A stretch of 64,000 bases of DNA, taken from positions 1,054,001-1,118,000 of the forward strand of contig CBDCSF010000013.1 of assembly GCA_965221445.1 (NCBI GenBank), in the 5' to 3' direction. The stretch comes from MPNP01 sp965221445 (GTDB lineage Bacteria; Pseudomonadota; Alphaproteobacteria; Rhodobacterales; Rhodobacteraceae). The notes under the pieces are model-generated. The model saw nothing but the letters and a program-made list of their open reading frames with translations, made no database searches and had not been told where the DNA came from. Positions within the stretch are counted from its first letter, which is position 1, and each line of letters starts with the position of its first letter. The translations under genes were made by a program, and so were the position numbers. Positions 18,347-28,551 of the stretch are shown here, in pieces.

Positions 18347-20197
18347 ATGACTACTTCCCCATTACTAAACCAAGTACTTTTCCCAACAAACCTGAAAACC
18401 TTCAATCCTTCTGAGTTGCGACAGCTGGCAGATGAAGTCAGAGATGAAGTCATTGATGTTGTTTCAGAAACCGGTGGACATTTGGGCGCAAGTCTAGGCG
18501 TGGTAGAATTGACAGTAGCCCTGCATAAGGTTTTTGATGCTCCAAAGGATATAATTATTTGGGATGTAGGGCACCAGGCTTATCCTCATAAAATCCTTAC
18601 AGGTAGAAGACATAGGCTAAAGACCATTCGTCAAGGTGGCGGTCTTTCTGGTTTTACAAAGCGTTCTGAAAGCGAATACGACCCCTTTGGTACAGCCCAT
18701 GCATCAACATCAATTTCAGCTGGGTTGGGATTTTCCGTTGCCTACCATATGCAAAACAAAACTAGATATGTTATCGCCGTCATAGGAGATGGTGCGTTGA
18801 CAGGTGGTATGGCCTACGAAGCAATAAACCATGCAGGTTCACTTGGGTATAAAATAATTGTTGTATTGAATGACAACAAAATGTCCATTGCACCACCGGT
18901 AGGCGCACTGTCTAGCCACCTCATCAATTTGGCAAAGGAGGATTCTGACACCGTTTCAAATCGGAAAAAAACGAAAACTTCTCTTTTCGAGCAACTTGGA
19001 TTTAAGTATAGTGGAACCATTGATGGTCACAATATTGATGACCTGGTGACCGAGTTGGAAAGGGTTAAAAGTTCCGAGGAACAAGAGCCAGTTTTAATTC
19101 ATATTCTGACCGAAAAGGGCAAAGGCTATAAACCTGCTGAAGATTCACAAGATAAATTCCATGGGGTAGGACAATTTGATAGGGAAACTGGCCAATCCTT
19201 TAAGAAGCTGGCCAATGTCCCCACCTTTACCAAGGTTTTTTCCGATAGTTTAATCAAGGAGGCACAACTGGATTCCAAAATAGTTGGAATTACTGCAGCC
19301 ATGCCAAGCGGAACAGGATTAAACCACTTCGCTAAAATCTTTCCTGACAGGACCTTTGATGTCGGTCTTGCAGAACAACATGGTGTAACCTTTGCAGCAG
19401 GTTTGGCAGCGGGTGGAGTAAAACCGTTTGTTGCTATCTATTCAACATTTCTTCAAAGAGCTTATGATCAGATTGTTCATGATGTTGCCATTCAGAACCT
19501 ACCCGTAAGATTTGCCATTGATCGGGCTGGGTACGTGGGAGCCGACGGGCAAACTCATTGTGGAGCTTTTGATGTAGCTTACCTTGGTTGCTTGCCTAAT
19601 TTTATCCTGATGGCACCTGCGGATGAAGCAGAATTGATGCATATGGTAGCTACCGCTGCCGCCATGGATGATCATCCAATTGCTTTCAGATTTCCAAGAG
19701 GTTCAGGGCTAGGTGTTGATCTGCCATTTCGAGGAGAACTCCTGCCCATAGGCAAAGGAAGAATTCTAAGTGAAGGCACCGAGGTTGCATTGCTGTCTTA
19801 TGGTCTACCCTTGGAGGATTGCCTTATTGCCAAAGATACTTTGGAAAAGTTGGATGTTTCCACAACGGTTGTTGATGCACGTTTTGCAAAACCACTGGAT
19901 AAGGAACTAATTTGTTACCTCGCTTCACACCACGAATTGATGATTACCATTGAGGAGGGGTCAATAGGCGGGTTTGCTTCACAGGTGCTCTCCCTACTTA
20001 TCGAAAATGGGTTTATGGATTCCTCATTGAAATTGCGGTCAATGTATATGCCAGATTTGTTCCTCGATCAGGACAAACCAGAAACTCAGAGAGAGATTGC
20101 CGGGTTAAACCATACCCATATAGTCGAAAAAGTCCTATCCTCGCTTGGTAATACTTCCGAACAGAATTTTTTTGATAGTATGGCTATAACTCCTTAA
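18347..20197 (+). CDS. dxs: 1-deoxy-D-xylulose-5-phosphate synthase
   Basis: About 616 residues from the ATG at 18347; an in-frame TTG four codons earlier also exists. It condenses pyruvate and glyceraldehyde-3-phosphate with loss of CO2, the first step of the MEP isoprenoid pathway and also a source of thiamine and pyridoxal precursors. Visible features: the GHQAYPHKILTGR segment, the thiamine-diphosphate motif GDGALTGGMAYEA...NDNKMS, the second transketolase domain with the catalytic-acid region FDVGLAEQHGVTFAAGLA, and a C-terminal domain beginning near residue 490. Full length compared with the family (about 620). No other MEP genes are adjacent. Its end overlaps the convergent oxidoreductase gene by 14 bases. 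Confidence 0.95.
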   Translation: MTTSPLLNQVLFPTNLKTFNPSELRQLADEVRDEVIDVVSETGGHLGASLGVVELTVALHKVFDAPKDIIIWDVGHQAYPHKILTGRRHRLKTIRQGGGLSGFTKRSESEYDPFGTAHASTSISAGLGFSVAYHMQNKTRYVIAVIGDGALTGGMAYEAINHAGSLGYKIIVVLNDNKMSIAPPVGALSSHLINLAKEDSDTVSNRKKTKTSLFEQLGFKYSGTIDGHNIDDLVTELERVKSSEEQEPVLIHILTEKGKGYKPAEDSQDKFHGVGQFDRETGQSFKKLANVPTFTKVFSDSLIKEAQLDSKIVGITAAMPSGTGLNHFAKIFPDRTFDVGLAEQHGVTFAAGLAAGGVKPFVAIYSTFLQRAYDQIVHDVAIQNLPVRFAIDRAGYVGADGQTHCGAFDVAYLGCLPNFILMAPADEAELMHMVATAAAMDDHPIAFRFPRGSGLGVDLPFRGELLPIGKGRILSEGTEVALLSYGLPLEDCLIAKDTLEKLDVSTTVVDARFAKPLDKELICYLASHHELMITIEEGSIGGFASQVLSLLIENGFMDSSLKLRSMYMPDLFLDQDKPETQREIAGLNHTHIVEKVLSSLGNTSEQNFFDSMAITP

Positions 20198-21359
20198 GAT
20201 TAGCCAACTGCATATCAACCCAGTAACAGTTCCTTCTTGAACTCTCAATACAGGCAGAAATGAATTCCATTCCTTCATAGCCATCTACAATATCTGGATA
20301 GTCTACCTCGGTTGGAATTTCCTGCTCGTTGTCAATAGAATATATTGCCCTTGCAGCTTCCAGATACAGATTGGCAAAAGCTTCGTAATACCCTTCCGGA
20401 TGTCCAGCTGGAACATGGGTCACCCGTTGGGCTTCGAAGGTTGTTTCCTTACTGCCCCTGGTAATTAGTTGCTTGGGTTTATCCAATTGATAAAGCCAAA
20501 GTTTGGTGGGGTCCGTATGGGACCACTCCAGACTTCCCAAATCTCCATATACTTTGAAATTCAAACTGTTTTCATGCCCTATAGCAATCTGCGAGGCCCA
20601 AATTAAGCCCACAGCGTCATTTTCCAACCTCAAGTTTACGATGGCATTGTCATCGACCCTTCTACTCTTTACGACGGAACTCAATTCTGCCGATACAGAC
20701 TTTACCTTCAAGCCGGTTACAAATCGTAGCATATGGTAGGCATGTGAACCGATATCGGCGATTGTTCCTCCCTCACCTGATCTAGCCGGATCAGTTCGCC
20801 ACTGGAAAGTCTTCTGGCCTGTTTCCTCCAGAGGGGTCGCCAGATGGCCTTGGGGATACTCTACCTTTATCATCTTTATTTGACCGATATCACCTCGAAG
20901 AATTCTGGCCTTGGCCTCTCTGACCATGGGGTATCCGGTGTAACAATAAGTCATCATAAATACTCGGTCGGATTGTTGGACTACATCTTGAATTTCTTTG
21001 GCCTCATTGAGAGATGTGGTCAGCGGTTTATCACAAATCACATGGATTCCTTTACTGATAAAAGCCTTGATAGGACCACTGTGAAGGTGGTTAGGAGTGG
21101 TGATTACAACTGCTTGAATGCCATCCAGTCTTTCACTTTCTCTTGAGGCCATTTCCTCGTATGAACGGTAGTTTCTATCAGGGGGGACGCCCCACTCAAG
21201 GGCAGATTCAAGAGAAATCTCAGGATTGGAGGAAAAAACACCTGCACAGAGTTTAAATCGATCAAACATTTCCGCTGAGATACGATGAACTTTTCCGATC
21301 CCTCCAGTCTTTCCTCCACCTACCATTCCGTATCGTATTGGTTCCTTGTGGTATGCCAA
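20184..21359 (-). CDS. Gfo/Idh/MocA-family oxidoreductase
   Basis: A 391-residue NAD(P)-dependent dehydrogenase. The N-terminal Rossmann motif is slightly extended (GMVGGGKTGGIGKVHR), followed by VVITTPNHLHSGPI and the characteristic EKP-like motif, here HVICDKPLTTS, with the catalytic Lys. The C-terminal alpha/beta domain includes ADIGSHAYHMLRFVTG, with the conserved Asp/His pair. These enzymes act on sugars, inositols or their acids. It is convergent with dxs and read toward it. A role alongside the ROK kinase in sugar metabolism is possible but not shown. Confidence 0.9.
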   Translation of the reverse strand: MAYHKEPIRYGMVGGGKTGGIGKVHRISAEMFDRFKLCAGVFSSNPEISLESALEWGVPPDRNYRSYEEMASRESERLDGIQAVVITTPNHLHSGPIKAFISKGIHVICDKPLTTSLNEAKEIQDVVQQSDRVFMMTYCYTGYPMVREAKARILRGDIGQIKMIKVEYPQGHLATPLEETGQKTFQWRTDPARSGEGGTIADIGSHAYHMLRFVTGLKVKSVSAELSSVVKSRRVDDNAIVNLRLENDAVGLIWASQIAIGHENSLNFKVYGDLGSLEWSHTDPTKLWLYQLDKPKQLITRGSKETTFEAQRVTHVPAGHPEGYYEAFANLYLEAARAIYSIDNEQEIPTEVDYPDIVDGYEGMEFISACIESSRRNCYWVDMQLANLKEL

Positions 21360-21552
21360 ATCTCAATCTCCTTAGTATCAAATATTTATCAGGCATCAAA
21401 CTTCACCTTGCGATGTACAAATTATATTCCAACGCAAATTTAACGGGAGGTGTTGTATTGTTTTTATAACTTGAAGTAAGCAAATTACCTAAAAGTTAAC
21501 AATTTTTGAACACTTTACTTTTGTATTTTGTCTAAGTTCGGGATGTAGGTAA

Positions 21553-22713
21553 ATGGATTTTGGCCTGAGTGAAGAACAGGAGATGATTGTTTCAACAGTC
21601 AGGGAGTTTGTTGAAACTGAGATATACCCATATGAAAATGAAATCGACCGGAACGGAGTTGTTCCTAGAGATCTAGGAATGGATATAGCGAAAAAGTGTA
21701 GGGAAATCGGTTTCTATGCATCCAATCTACCATTTGAAGTCGGAGGTGGTGGATTAAATCACTTGGATTTTACCTTGGTGGAAAGGGAATTAGGTCGTGG
21801 CACCCAAGGGTTGACAGTTTTCTTTGGACGGCCCTCAGGAATTTTGATGGGTTGTACGGATAAACAAAGGGAAAAATATTTATACCCTGCAGTCAGAGGT
21901 GAAAAATTTGATGCGCTTGCCATGACGGAGCCAAATGCTGGATCCGATGTCAGAGGCATGGAGTGTACCGGGAAACAAGATGGGAAAGATTGGGTTATTA
22001 ACGGTACCAAGCATTTTATTTCCCATGCCGATATTGCTGATTTCGTCATCGTGTTTATTGCAACCGGGGTTGAGGCTACTCCTCGTGGCCCCAAGAAGAA
22101 AATTACAGCCTTCCTTGTTGATCGGGATACCAAGGGTTTTGAAATTGCCAAGGGATATAATTCTGTATCACACCGCGGTTACCAAAATTGCATACTGAGG
22201 TTTGAAGACTGTCGTTTACCTGAAACCCAGGTTCTGGGAGAAGTTCACAAAGGATTTGAATTGGCAGAAAAATGGTTGTATGCAACCAGGCTAACAGTTG
22301 CTGCTACAAGCGTAGGAAGGGCTCGAAGGGCTTTTGAATTAACCCTTCCCTATACGGCTGAGAGAAAGCAATTTGGTCAAAAGATAGGAAAGTTTCAGGG
22401 TGTAAGTTTCAAGCTTGCAGATATGATTACTGCCATTGATGCTGCCGATTTGCTTACGTTGTCAGCCGCCTGGCGACTTGATAATAACCTTCCCTCAAAT
22501 AGGGAAATCGCCAGTGCAAAGCTGTACGCTACAGAAATGTTGGCACAAATCACCGATGAATGTATTCAGATCCATGGTGGAATGGGATTGATGGATGATC
22601 TACCTTTTGCAAGATTTTGGCGGGATTCAAGGGTTGAACGAATTTGGGACGGGACATCTGAAATTCAAAGGCATATTATTGGACGGGAATTGCTTCGTCC
22701 ACTGGGTGGTTAA
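21553..22713 (+). CDS. Acyl-CoA dehydrogenase
   Basis: A 386-residue FAD-dependent acyl-CoA dehydrogenase of normal length. N-terminal MDFGLSEEQEMIVSTVREFVE is typical; the FAD/substrate segment reads AMTEPNAGSDVRGMECTG, and the C-terminal signatures RKQFGQKIGKFQGVSFKLADM and QIHGGMGLMDDLPFARFWRDSRVERIWDGTSEIQ are well conserved. The catalytic Glu of the family is expected in the last region (WDGTSE). It is the first gene of a three-gene operon with a CoA ligase (5 bases downstream) and an enoyl-CoA hydratase, a set like the carnitine operon CaiA-CaiC-CaiD. Confidence 0.94.
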   Translation: MDFGLSEEQEMIVSTVREFVETEIYPYENEIDRNGVVPRDLGMDIAKKCREIGFYASNLPFEVGGGGLNHLDFTLVERELGRGTQGLTVFFGRPSGILMGCTDKQREKYLYPAVRGEKFDALAMTEPNAGSDVRGMECTGKQDGKDWVINGTKHFISHADIADFVIVFIATGVEATPRGPKKKITAFLVDRDTKGFEIAKGYNSVSHRGYQNCILRFEDCRLPETQVLGEVHKGFELAEKWLYATRLTVAATSVGRARRAFELTLPYTAERKQFGQKIGKFQGVSFKLADMITAIDAADLLTLSAAWRLDNNLPSNREIASAKLYATEMLAQITDECIQIHGGMGLMDDLPFARFWRDSRVERIWDGTSEIQRHIIGRELLRPLGG

Positions 22714-22718
22714 ATGGT

Positions 22719-24776
22719 ATGAGTGATCTTGGTAGGATCCTTCGTCCAGAAACGATAGCAATTGTAGGTGGAAACTGGGCAGAAAGTGTTGTTGAACAAT
22801 GCTTGCTGGCAGGGTTTGCAGGAACAATTTGGGCTGTAAATCCCAATCGGGAATCCATGCATGGCATACCTTGTCTACCTTCCATAAAAGACCTGCCTGA
22901 GCCTCCAGATTGTGCTTTTATTGGGGTTAACCGGGAACAGACGATTTCAACCGTACGATATTTAACCAGTGTAGGTGCAGGGGGTGCAGTTTGTTTTGCC
23001 TCGGGTTTTGCTGAAACGGCAAAAGAAGACAAAAGTGGATGTAAATATCAGAAAGAGCTTGTTGCTACCTCGGGTTCTATGCCTTTTCTTGGACCCAACT
23101 GCTATGGGATAGTAAACTATCTTGATGGGGTACCGATTTGGCCAGATGTACATGGAGGAAAAAAAAGGAACACCGGTGTAGCCATCATCTGCCAAAGCTC
23201 AAACATAGCACTCAATATTACAATGCAATCAAGTGGGCTGCCACTAGGATATGTCATAACAACCGGCAACCAGGCTAAAATCAGTATGGCTACCATTGCT
23301 ATAAGTCTACTTGAAGACCTCAGAGTTACTGCTATCGGAATGTATATTGAAGGGTTTGGTAACATCAGAGAATTCGAACTTCTGTCTTCTCTGGCCAGAA
23401 AAAGAAAAATTCCCATTGTTGCCCTGAAAGTTGGGGAAAGTGATCAAGCATCATCCCTCACCGTTTCCCACACAAGTTCTTTGGCAGGTTCTGCAGCAGG
23501 ATCCAGAGCTCTAATAAAAAGGTTGGGATTTGGACAGGCCGACACTATTCCAGAAATGATTGGAGCGCTTAAAATTCTCCATCTTGGTGGTCCTCTCAGG
23601 GGGAGAAGAGTTGCTTCAATGTCCTGTTCAGGAGGGGAAGCCTGTTTAATGGCTGATTTGGGAAGCAAAATGAACCTTGATTTCGACGGGCTGAATTCAA
23701 GCCAGAAGGAAGCTTTGAAAGCTTCTCTTGGTCCGAGGGTTCATCTCGCTAATCCCCTTGATTATCATACCTATTTATGGGGGAATGAAGAGAAATTGGT
23801 CAAGGTTTTTCAGGGAATGATGTTTGGAAATTATGATCTCGTATATTTGGTTCTAGATTTTCCTCGTGAAGACCGATGTCGAGGGAAAGGATGGCAGGAG
23901 ACCTTAAGAGCCTTTGCGGAAGCATCGAAACTGACTAGCACCAGGGCAGCAATTGTTTCCCTACTGCCAGAGAACATTTCGGAAATCCAAAGTGAAACAT
24001 TAAGCGAACTGGGTATTATTCCTCTTCATGGAATGAAAGAAGCTCTATTGGCCTCAGAAATTTGTGCTGATATTGGTGATGGCTGGAATGCACCCGAACC
24101 CAAAAGAATTATTGCGGGGCCCAAGAAGCTAGACAATGTAGTTTCGGCCAAGGAAAAGGAAATACGTAAAATCCTTTCTTCTTTTGGTGTTCCATTTCCT
24201 GAAGCGTTTTACTTTTCCAACACAAAGGAAATCAAAAAAGTAGTAGATGAATTAGAATACCCTGTTGTTCTTAAATCCACTGGATTGTTGCACAAATCAG
24301 AACATGGTGGGGTGGTACTGAGCCTAAACTCGGGAGACCAATTGCTTGAAGCCACAAGAAGGATGAAAAGCTCACATGGCATCATGGTTGAAAAACAAAT
24401 AACCAACGGCATTGCTGAACTATTGATTGGAGTGACAAATGATATCACTACTGGATTAATGCTTACCTTGGGTAGTGGTGGAATTTACTCTGAATTATGG
24501 CAAGACACACATAACTTGTTATTACCAACCACCACAAAAGAAATAAGCAGAGCCTTAAAGGAATTGAAAATATGGCCCTTACTGGAAGGATATCGTGGCA
24601 AACCTGGGGGAGATATAGATTATTTGATCAAATCAATTGCAGGTGTAACTGATTTTGCTATCCAAAATCATAAAACTTTGGTTGAGATAGAAATTAATCC
24701 CTTTATTTCATTGGTTAAGGGAGGTTACGCTGTAGATGCCCTAGCTCGTTTTACAAAGGAAGGTGATACACTATGA
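22719..24776 (+). CDS. NDP-forming acyl-CoA synthetase (acetate--CoA ligase family)
   Basis: A 685-residue fused ADP-forming acyl-CoA synthetase. The N-terminal CoA-binding domain starts ILRPETIAIVGG, followed by succinyl-CoA-ligase-like domains (LGPNCYGIVNY, SCSGGEACLMADLG), then an ATP-grasp domain from about residue 470 (VVLKSTGLLHKSEHGGVVL and EIEINPF). The phospho-His expected in such enzymes may lie in the TVSHTSSLAGS region. It activates a carboxylic acid to its CoA thioester at the expense of ATP. It overlaps the enoyl-CoA hydratase gene by four bases (ATGA), so expression is coupled. A carnitine/crotonobetaine-type substrate is suggested by its neighbours. Confidence 0.9.
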   Translation: MSDLGRILRPETIAIVGGNWAESVVEQCLLAGFAGTIWAVNPNRESMHGIPCLPSIKDLPEPPDCAFIGVNREQTISTVRYLTSVGAGGAVCFASGFAETAKEDKSGCKYQKELVATSGSMPFLGPNCYGIVNYLDGVPIWPDVHGGKKRNTGVAIICQSSNIALNITMQSSGLPLGYVITTGNQAKISMATIAISLLEDLRVTAIGMYIEGFGNIREFELLSSLARKRKIPIVALKVGESDQASSLTVSHTSSLAGSAAGSRALIKRLGFGQADTIPEMIGALKILHLGGPLRGRRVASMSCSGGEACLMADLGSKMNLDFDGLNSSQKEALKASLGPRVHLANPLDYHTYLWGNEEKLVKVFQGMMFGNYDLVYLVLDFPREDRCRGKGWQETLRAFAEASKLTSTRAAIVSLLPENISEIQSETLSELGIIPLHGMKEALLASEICADIGDGWNAPEPKRIIAGPKKLDNVVSAKEKEIRKILSSFGVPFPEAFYFSNTKEIKKVVDELEYPVVLKSTGLLHKSEHGGVVLSLNSGDQLLEATRRMKSSHGIMVEKQITNGIAELLIGVTNDITTGLMLTLGSGGIYSELWQDTHNLLLPTTTKEISRALKELKIWPLLEGYRGKPGGDIDYLIKSIAGVTDFAIQNHKTLVEIEINPFISLVKGGYAVDALARFTKEGDTL

Positions 24777-25558
24777 ATCAAACACCAATTAAAACCCGTA
24801 CGGAGGGAGGTATACTGGAAATCACCATTGATCGCCCCAAGGCCAACGCCATTGACCTAAAAACCAGCCGTTTAATGGGGGAGGTTTTTATGAATTTCCG
24901 AGACAATCCTGAATTGCGAGTTGGAATTATCCGAGCTGAAGGAGAAAAGTTTTTCTGTGCTGGCTGGGATTTAAAGGCTTCTATAGATGGTGACGCTGTA
25001 GATGGTGACTATGGAATCGGTGGATTTGGGGGTATTCAGGAACTTGGAAACCTGAACAAGCCACTAATTTGTGCAGTAAATGGCATTTGCTGTGGAGGTG
25101 GACTGGAAATAGCCTTATCCTGCGATTTGATCCTGGCCAGTACGAATGCAACCTTTGCCCTGCCTGAAATAAGAGCAGGTGTGGTTGCTGATGCCGCCTC
25201 CATCAAATTACCAAAAAGAATACCTTACCATGTAGCCATGGACTTACTTTTAACAGGACGGTGGTTTGATACTGATGAAGCTTTAAGGTGGGGTATAATC
25301 AAGGATGTTGTACCATTCGAACAACTCCATGAAAAAGCATGGGAACTCGCCAGACTTCTGGAATCAGGCCCTCCTCTTGTTTATGCAGCTACAAAGGAGA
25401 TTGTTCGGGAGGCTGAAAATCTCCGATTCCAGGATGCTTTGAACAGAATAACAAAGCGACAGCTTTCCACAGTCGATAAATTATACTCAAGTGAAGATCA
25501 AAAGGAGGGAGCGAAAGCCTTCGTAGAAAAAAGAGACCCGGTCTGGAAAGGCAAATAA
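24773..25558 (+). CDS. Enoyl-CoA hydratase/isomerase (CaiD-like)
   Basis: A 261-residue crotonase-fold protein, the same length as crotonobetainyl-CoA hydratase CaiD. The first oxyanion-hole segment is EKFFCAGWDLKA near residues 60-70 and the second CAVNGICCGGGLEIALSCDLILAS near 100-125, and FALPEIRAGVVADAASIKLPKRI carries the catalytic Glu region. The resemblance to CaiD and the neighbouring dehydrogenase and CoA ligase suggest hydration of a crotonobetainyl-like CoA ester in quaternary amine breakdown. A general fatty-acid role is the alternative. Confidence 0.88.
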   Translation: MNQTPIKTRTEGGILEITIDRPKANAIDLKTSRLMGEVFMNFRDNPELRVGIIRAEGEKFFCAGWDLKASIDGDAVDGDYGIGGFGGIQELGNLNKPLICAVNGICCGGGLEIALSCDLILASTNATFALPEIRAGVVADAASIKLPKRIPYHVAMDLLLTGRWFDTDEALRWGIIKDVVPFEQLHEKAWELARLLESGPPLVYAATKEIVREAENLRFQDALNRITKRQLSTVDKLYSSEDQKEGAKAFVEKRDPVWKGK

Positions 25559-25923
25559 CCCTTTGGGAGCCCACAATCCCAAATCTGTATAAGTGCACAG
25601 TGTAGTCTATTTTATTAAACACAGAAGTTGACCATCATTCAATTTGAGGCTTATGAATTTGTCCTGACTTCTTGCCACACTATTAACCCTGAACTGATCA
25701 ATACCGAAAAATCCAAGGATCTTTAGTTTTTTTGGTGTCACTTTGTCAAAAAGCCTAAATTATGTTTATACTTATACAAAGTCATTATATTAAGTAAGCA
25801 TTAAATATTTGGAACAACCAGCCTAGCCCAAAGCCACTTATATCTCCGTATAGAAACGAAGTAGTGGATTTAGAATAATTACTCGGGATAGGGATGTAAC
25901 TAAATTTCATTGGGGCACTTATC
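25559..25923. other. Intergenic region with a weak hairpin
   Basis: 365 AT-rich bases. Just after the hydratase stop, TTTGGGA (25562-25568) can pair with TCCCAAA (25577-25583) across an 8-base loop, but no T-run follows, so it is at best a weak terminator. The remainder shows no gene and probably holds the promoter of the PHP-ATPase gene. Confidence 0.4.
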
Positions 25924-28551
25924 TTGATGGGACAAGAAAATTTTGAAAACGGAAGCCGTTGGTTAAAGGTAGATTTTCACCTTCATACTAAAGCAGATAA
26001 AGAGTTTCATTACCAGGGTAATGAAAAGAATTATGTGAGCGATTATGTCCAAGCTTTGCAGAGTGCAGGAATAGGTATTGGCGTGATTGCCAATCACAAC
26101 AAGTTTGACAAAGATGAATTCAGGAAGATTAGAAATAAAGCCAATAAATCTAGAATCGGGTTGCTACCTGGAGTTGAGTTGTCTGTGAAAGATGGTAGGT
26201 CTGCTATTCATACCATAGTAGTTTTCTCTGATGGTTGGTTTATTAACAGAGAACAAACCAATTATATCCAAACGTTTTTAAACGAGACTTTTGCAGGTAT
26301 TCCAAATTTTGGAACTAAAAACCACCCTACGAAACATAACCTAGAAGACACTGTTTCGATATTAGATAACTACAATTTGGACTACTTTCTAATCTTTGCC
26401 CATGTAGAAGCAGACAAAGGTTTATGGAAAGAATTGAACTCACCACGGATAAAAAATTTATTTGACGATCACTCAATTCGACGCAGAATTTTGGGATTTC
26501 AAAAAGTTAGGACAAATAAAGAAAGATTAAAGATACAACGGGATTTAGGTAATTACTATCCTGCGGAGGTAGAAGGTTGTGACCCAAAGAATCTTGATGA
26601 TTTTTCAGCTCGAAGGGAAGCTAGTTATTTGAAATTAGGTGATTTCGATTTTAAGTCTGTTAAGTTTGCCTTACGAAATAAATTAATCAGGGTTAGAAAC
26701 GATTTGAGGGGTTACACTCATTCTCATATCAAGAAAATTAAATTCGAGGGTGCTGGTTCTCTTGGTGGTAATGAAATCAATCTCTCTCCAGAACTAAATA
26801 CCCTGATTGGCATTCGTGGAAGTGGAAAATCCTCCATAGTTGAAGGGATACGTTATGTGCTAGACATCCCATTTGGTGATCATGCCTCAGATACCCCCTA
26901 CAAAAAAGAGTTGGTACCTTTCATGCTGCGAAGTGGTGGGGTTATTACTTTGGATGTAATTGATCAAAGAAAACAAGTCTATCAAATTCGTCGTATTATA
27001 AATGAGAAACCCGAAGTTTTTTCCAACGGAATAAAACAACCTGGTGTTTCCATACTTGAGACCATAGTTCGTAACCCTGTTTATTTTGGTCAAAGAGATT
27101 TATCCAACACGAGAGAAGGATTTGAAAAAGACCTTGTTGAAAAAATAGCCGGTGAGGCTCTGGCTCCTTTAAGACAAAAAATTAGACAAGCACAACGAAG
27201 AATTACTGAAATTGTTGATAATATCCGAGAGTTAGATCATGATTCTTCCCTGAGGCTTGAATGGGAACAGAAAAAGAGTGATGCAGAGTTTAGATTAAAA
27301 AATTATCAGGAGTATGGTTTCGATTCAACTTTGCAAAAGCAAATTTATTTCGATAGGGATGAAAGAAAAATAAAACAGGTTATTCAGAATGCAAAGGACT
27401 ATCTTTCTGAATTAAACGATTTTCTTGTACAGTTTGAAGATGAACTAAAAAATCAAGTTCCTTATCAATCAGAACTGAATCAATCATTTTTTGAAACATT
27501 CTTTTCCGACTATAACAATTTGCTTAAAAGTTTCGATGAAATTAAACAAATCGCAAGTGAGGGGCAAAACACGGTAATTCAACTACAATCCAGACACACT
27601 GAATTTCATCAGCAGAAACAATCCTTAAGGGATGAATTCGCTGTAATTGAACGTAAACTTGCAAGTGAATTAAAGCAGGATGGTGTAATTGGCTTCAGTT
27701 CAGAAGAATTTAGAAGATTGAAAGCCTCGCTTGAAAAATACGAACGATTAATAGCAATTTCACTCAATCGTGATCAACAATCAACAAGCTTATATGAGGT
27801 CCTAGAACAGGAACTCGAAAACTTGAATTCCCTTTTGAGGGATGAATACCACACTATACAAAATGAACTCGAAAGATTTAGTCATGATGATTCACCCTTG
27901 AAAATTAGATTGGAATTTAAGGGTGATAAGAATGCAATGCTTGAACATATGCAGAATTTATATCGTGGAAGTCGAATTCAGGTAATTACACTACGTAAAG
28001 TTGTGGATGAATACGAAGATTTTGGTGCGATTTGGTGCAATGAAAATGCTGTGCAAAATCTTTTGGGCGGTTCTTTTGCCAAATTTTGGGAAACGTTAAA
28101 AGAAAATCTAAATGCTTTGCTGGTTTGGCAGGTTCCGAACAAAATTAAGATTGATTATCATGGAAATGCCTTGGCAAACCACTCATTGGGGCAACGAGCT
28201 TCAGCGTTGTTGCTTTCAGTACTAAATCAAAAAGATAGTGATGTTGTGATTATTGACCAACCAGAAGATGATCTGGATAATCAGACTATCTATAAAGATG
28301 TAATAAATTTAATCCACAAACTAAAACCGAAAACACAATTTATTTTTGCTACCCATAACGCCAATTTTCCAGTATTGGGTGACGCTGAGCAGATTTTATC
28401 ATGTGAATATTTTGACGATAAAATAAAAGTTTTGCCTGGAAGTATCGATCGTTCAGAAATCCAGGAGCGTATTGTCAATGTCATGGAGGGAGGCTCTGAA
28501 GCCTTTGAAAAACGAAAACAGGTTTACGAAGATTGGAACCCGAAGAACTAA
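25924..28551 (+). CDS. PHP-domain/SMC-like ATPase fusion (TrlF-type), probable defence protein
   Basis: An 875-residue two-part protein. The N-terminus is a PHP metal-dependent phosphoesterase: KVDFHLHTKAD near residue 16, VIANHNKFD near 58, LLPGVELSVKDG near 80, and a FAHVEADK segment. From about residue 270 it is an SMC/RecN-like ATPase with Walker A GIRGSGKSSIVEGIRY near 300, a long coiled-coil region (about residues 400-670) and a C-terminal half with ASALLLSVLNQKDSDVVIIDQPEDDLDN (Walker B) and FIFATHNANFPVLGD. Fusions of a nuclease-like domain to such ATPases are common in anti-phage systems. The downstream AlbA_2 gene overlaps it by 19 bases, so the two form one unit. The nucleic-acid target is unknown. 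Confidence 0.8.
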   Translation: MMGQENFENGSRWLKVDFHLHTKADKEFHYQGNEKNYVSDYVQALQSAGIGIGVIANHNKFDKDEFRKIRNKANKSRIGLLPGVELSVKDGRSAIHTIVVFSDGWFINREQTNYIQTFLNETFAGIPNFGTKNHPTKHNLEDTVSILDNYNLDYFLIFAHVEADKGLWKELNSPRIKNLFDDHSIRRRILGFQKVRTNKERLKIQRDLGNYYPAEVEGCDPKNLDDFSARREASYLKLGDFDFKSVKFALRNKLIRVRNDLRGYTHSHIKKIKFEGAGSLGGNEINLSPELNTLIGIRGSGKSSIVEGIRYVLDIPFGDHASDTPYKKELVPFMLRSGGVITLDVIDQRKQVYQIRRIINEKPEVFSNGIKQPGVSILETIVRNPVYFGQRDLSNTREGFEKDLVEKIAGEALAPLRQKIRQAQRRITEIVDNIRELDHDSSLRLEWEQKKSDAEFRLKNYQEYGFDSTLQKQIYFDRDERKIKQVIQNAKDYLSELNDFLVQFEDELKNQVPYQSELNQSFFETFFSDYNNLLKSFDEIKQIASEGQNTVIQLQSRHTEFHQQKQSLRDEFAVIERKLASELKQDGVIGFSSEEFRRLKASLEKYERLIAISLNRDQQSTSLYEVLEQELENLNSLLRDEYHTIQNELERFSHDDSPLKIRLEFKGDKNAMLEHMQNLYRGSRIQVITLRKVVDEYEDFGAIWCNENAVQNLLGGSFAKFWETLKENLNALLVWQVPNKIKIDYHGNALANHSLGQRASALLLSVLNQKDSDVVIIDQPEDDLDNQTIYKDVINLIHKLKPKTQFIFATHNANFPVLGDAEQILSCEYFDDKIKVLPGSIDRSEIQERIVNVMEGGSEAFEKRKQVYEDWNPKN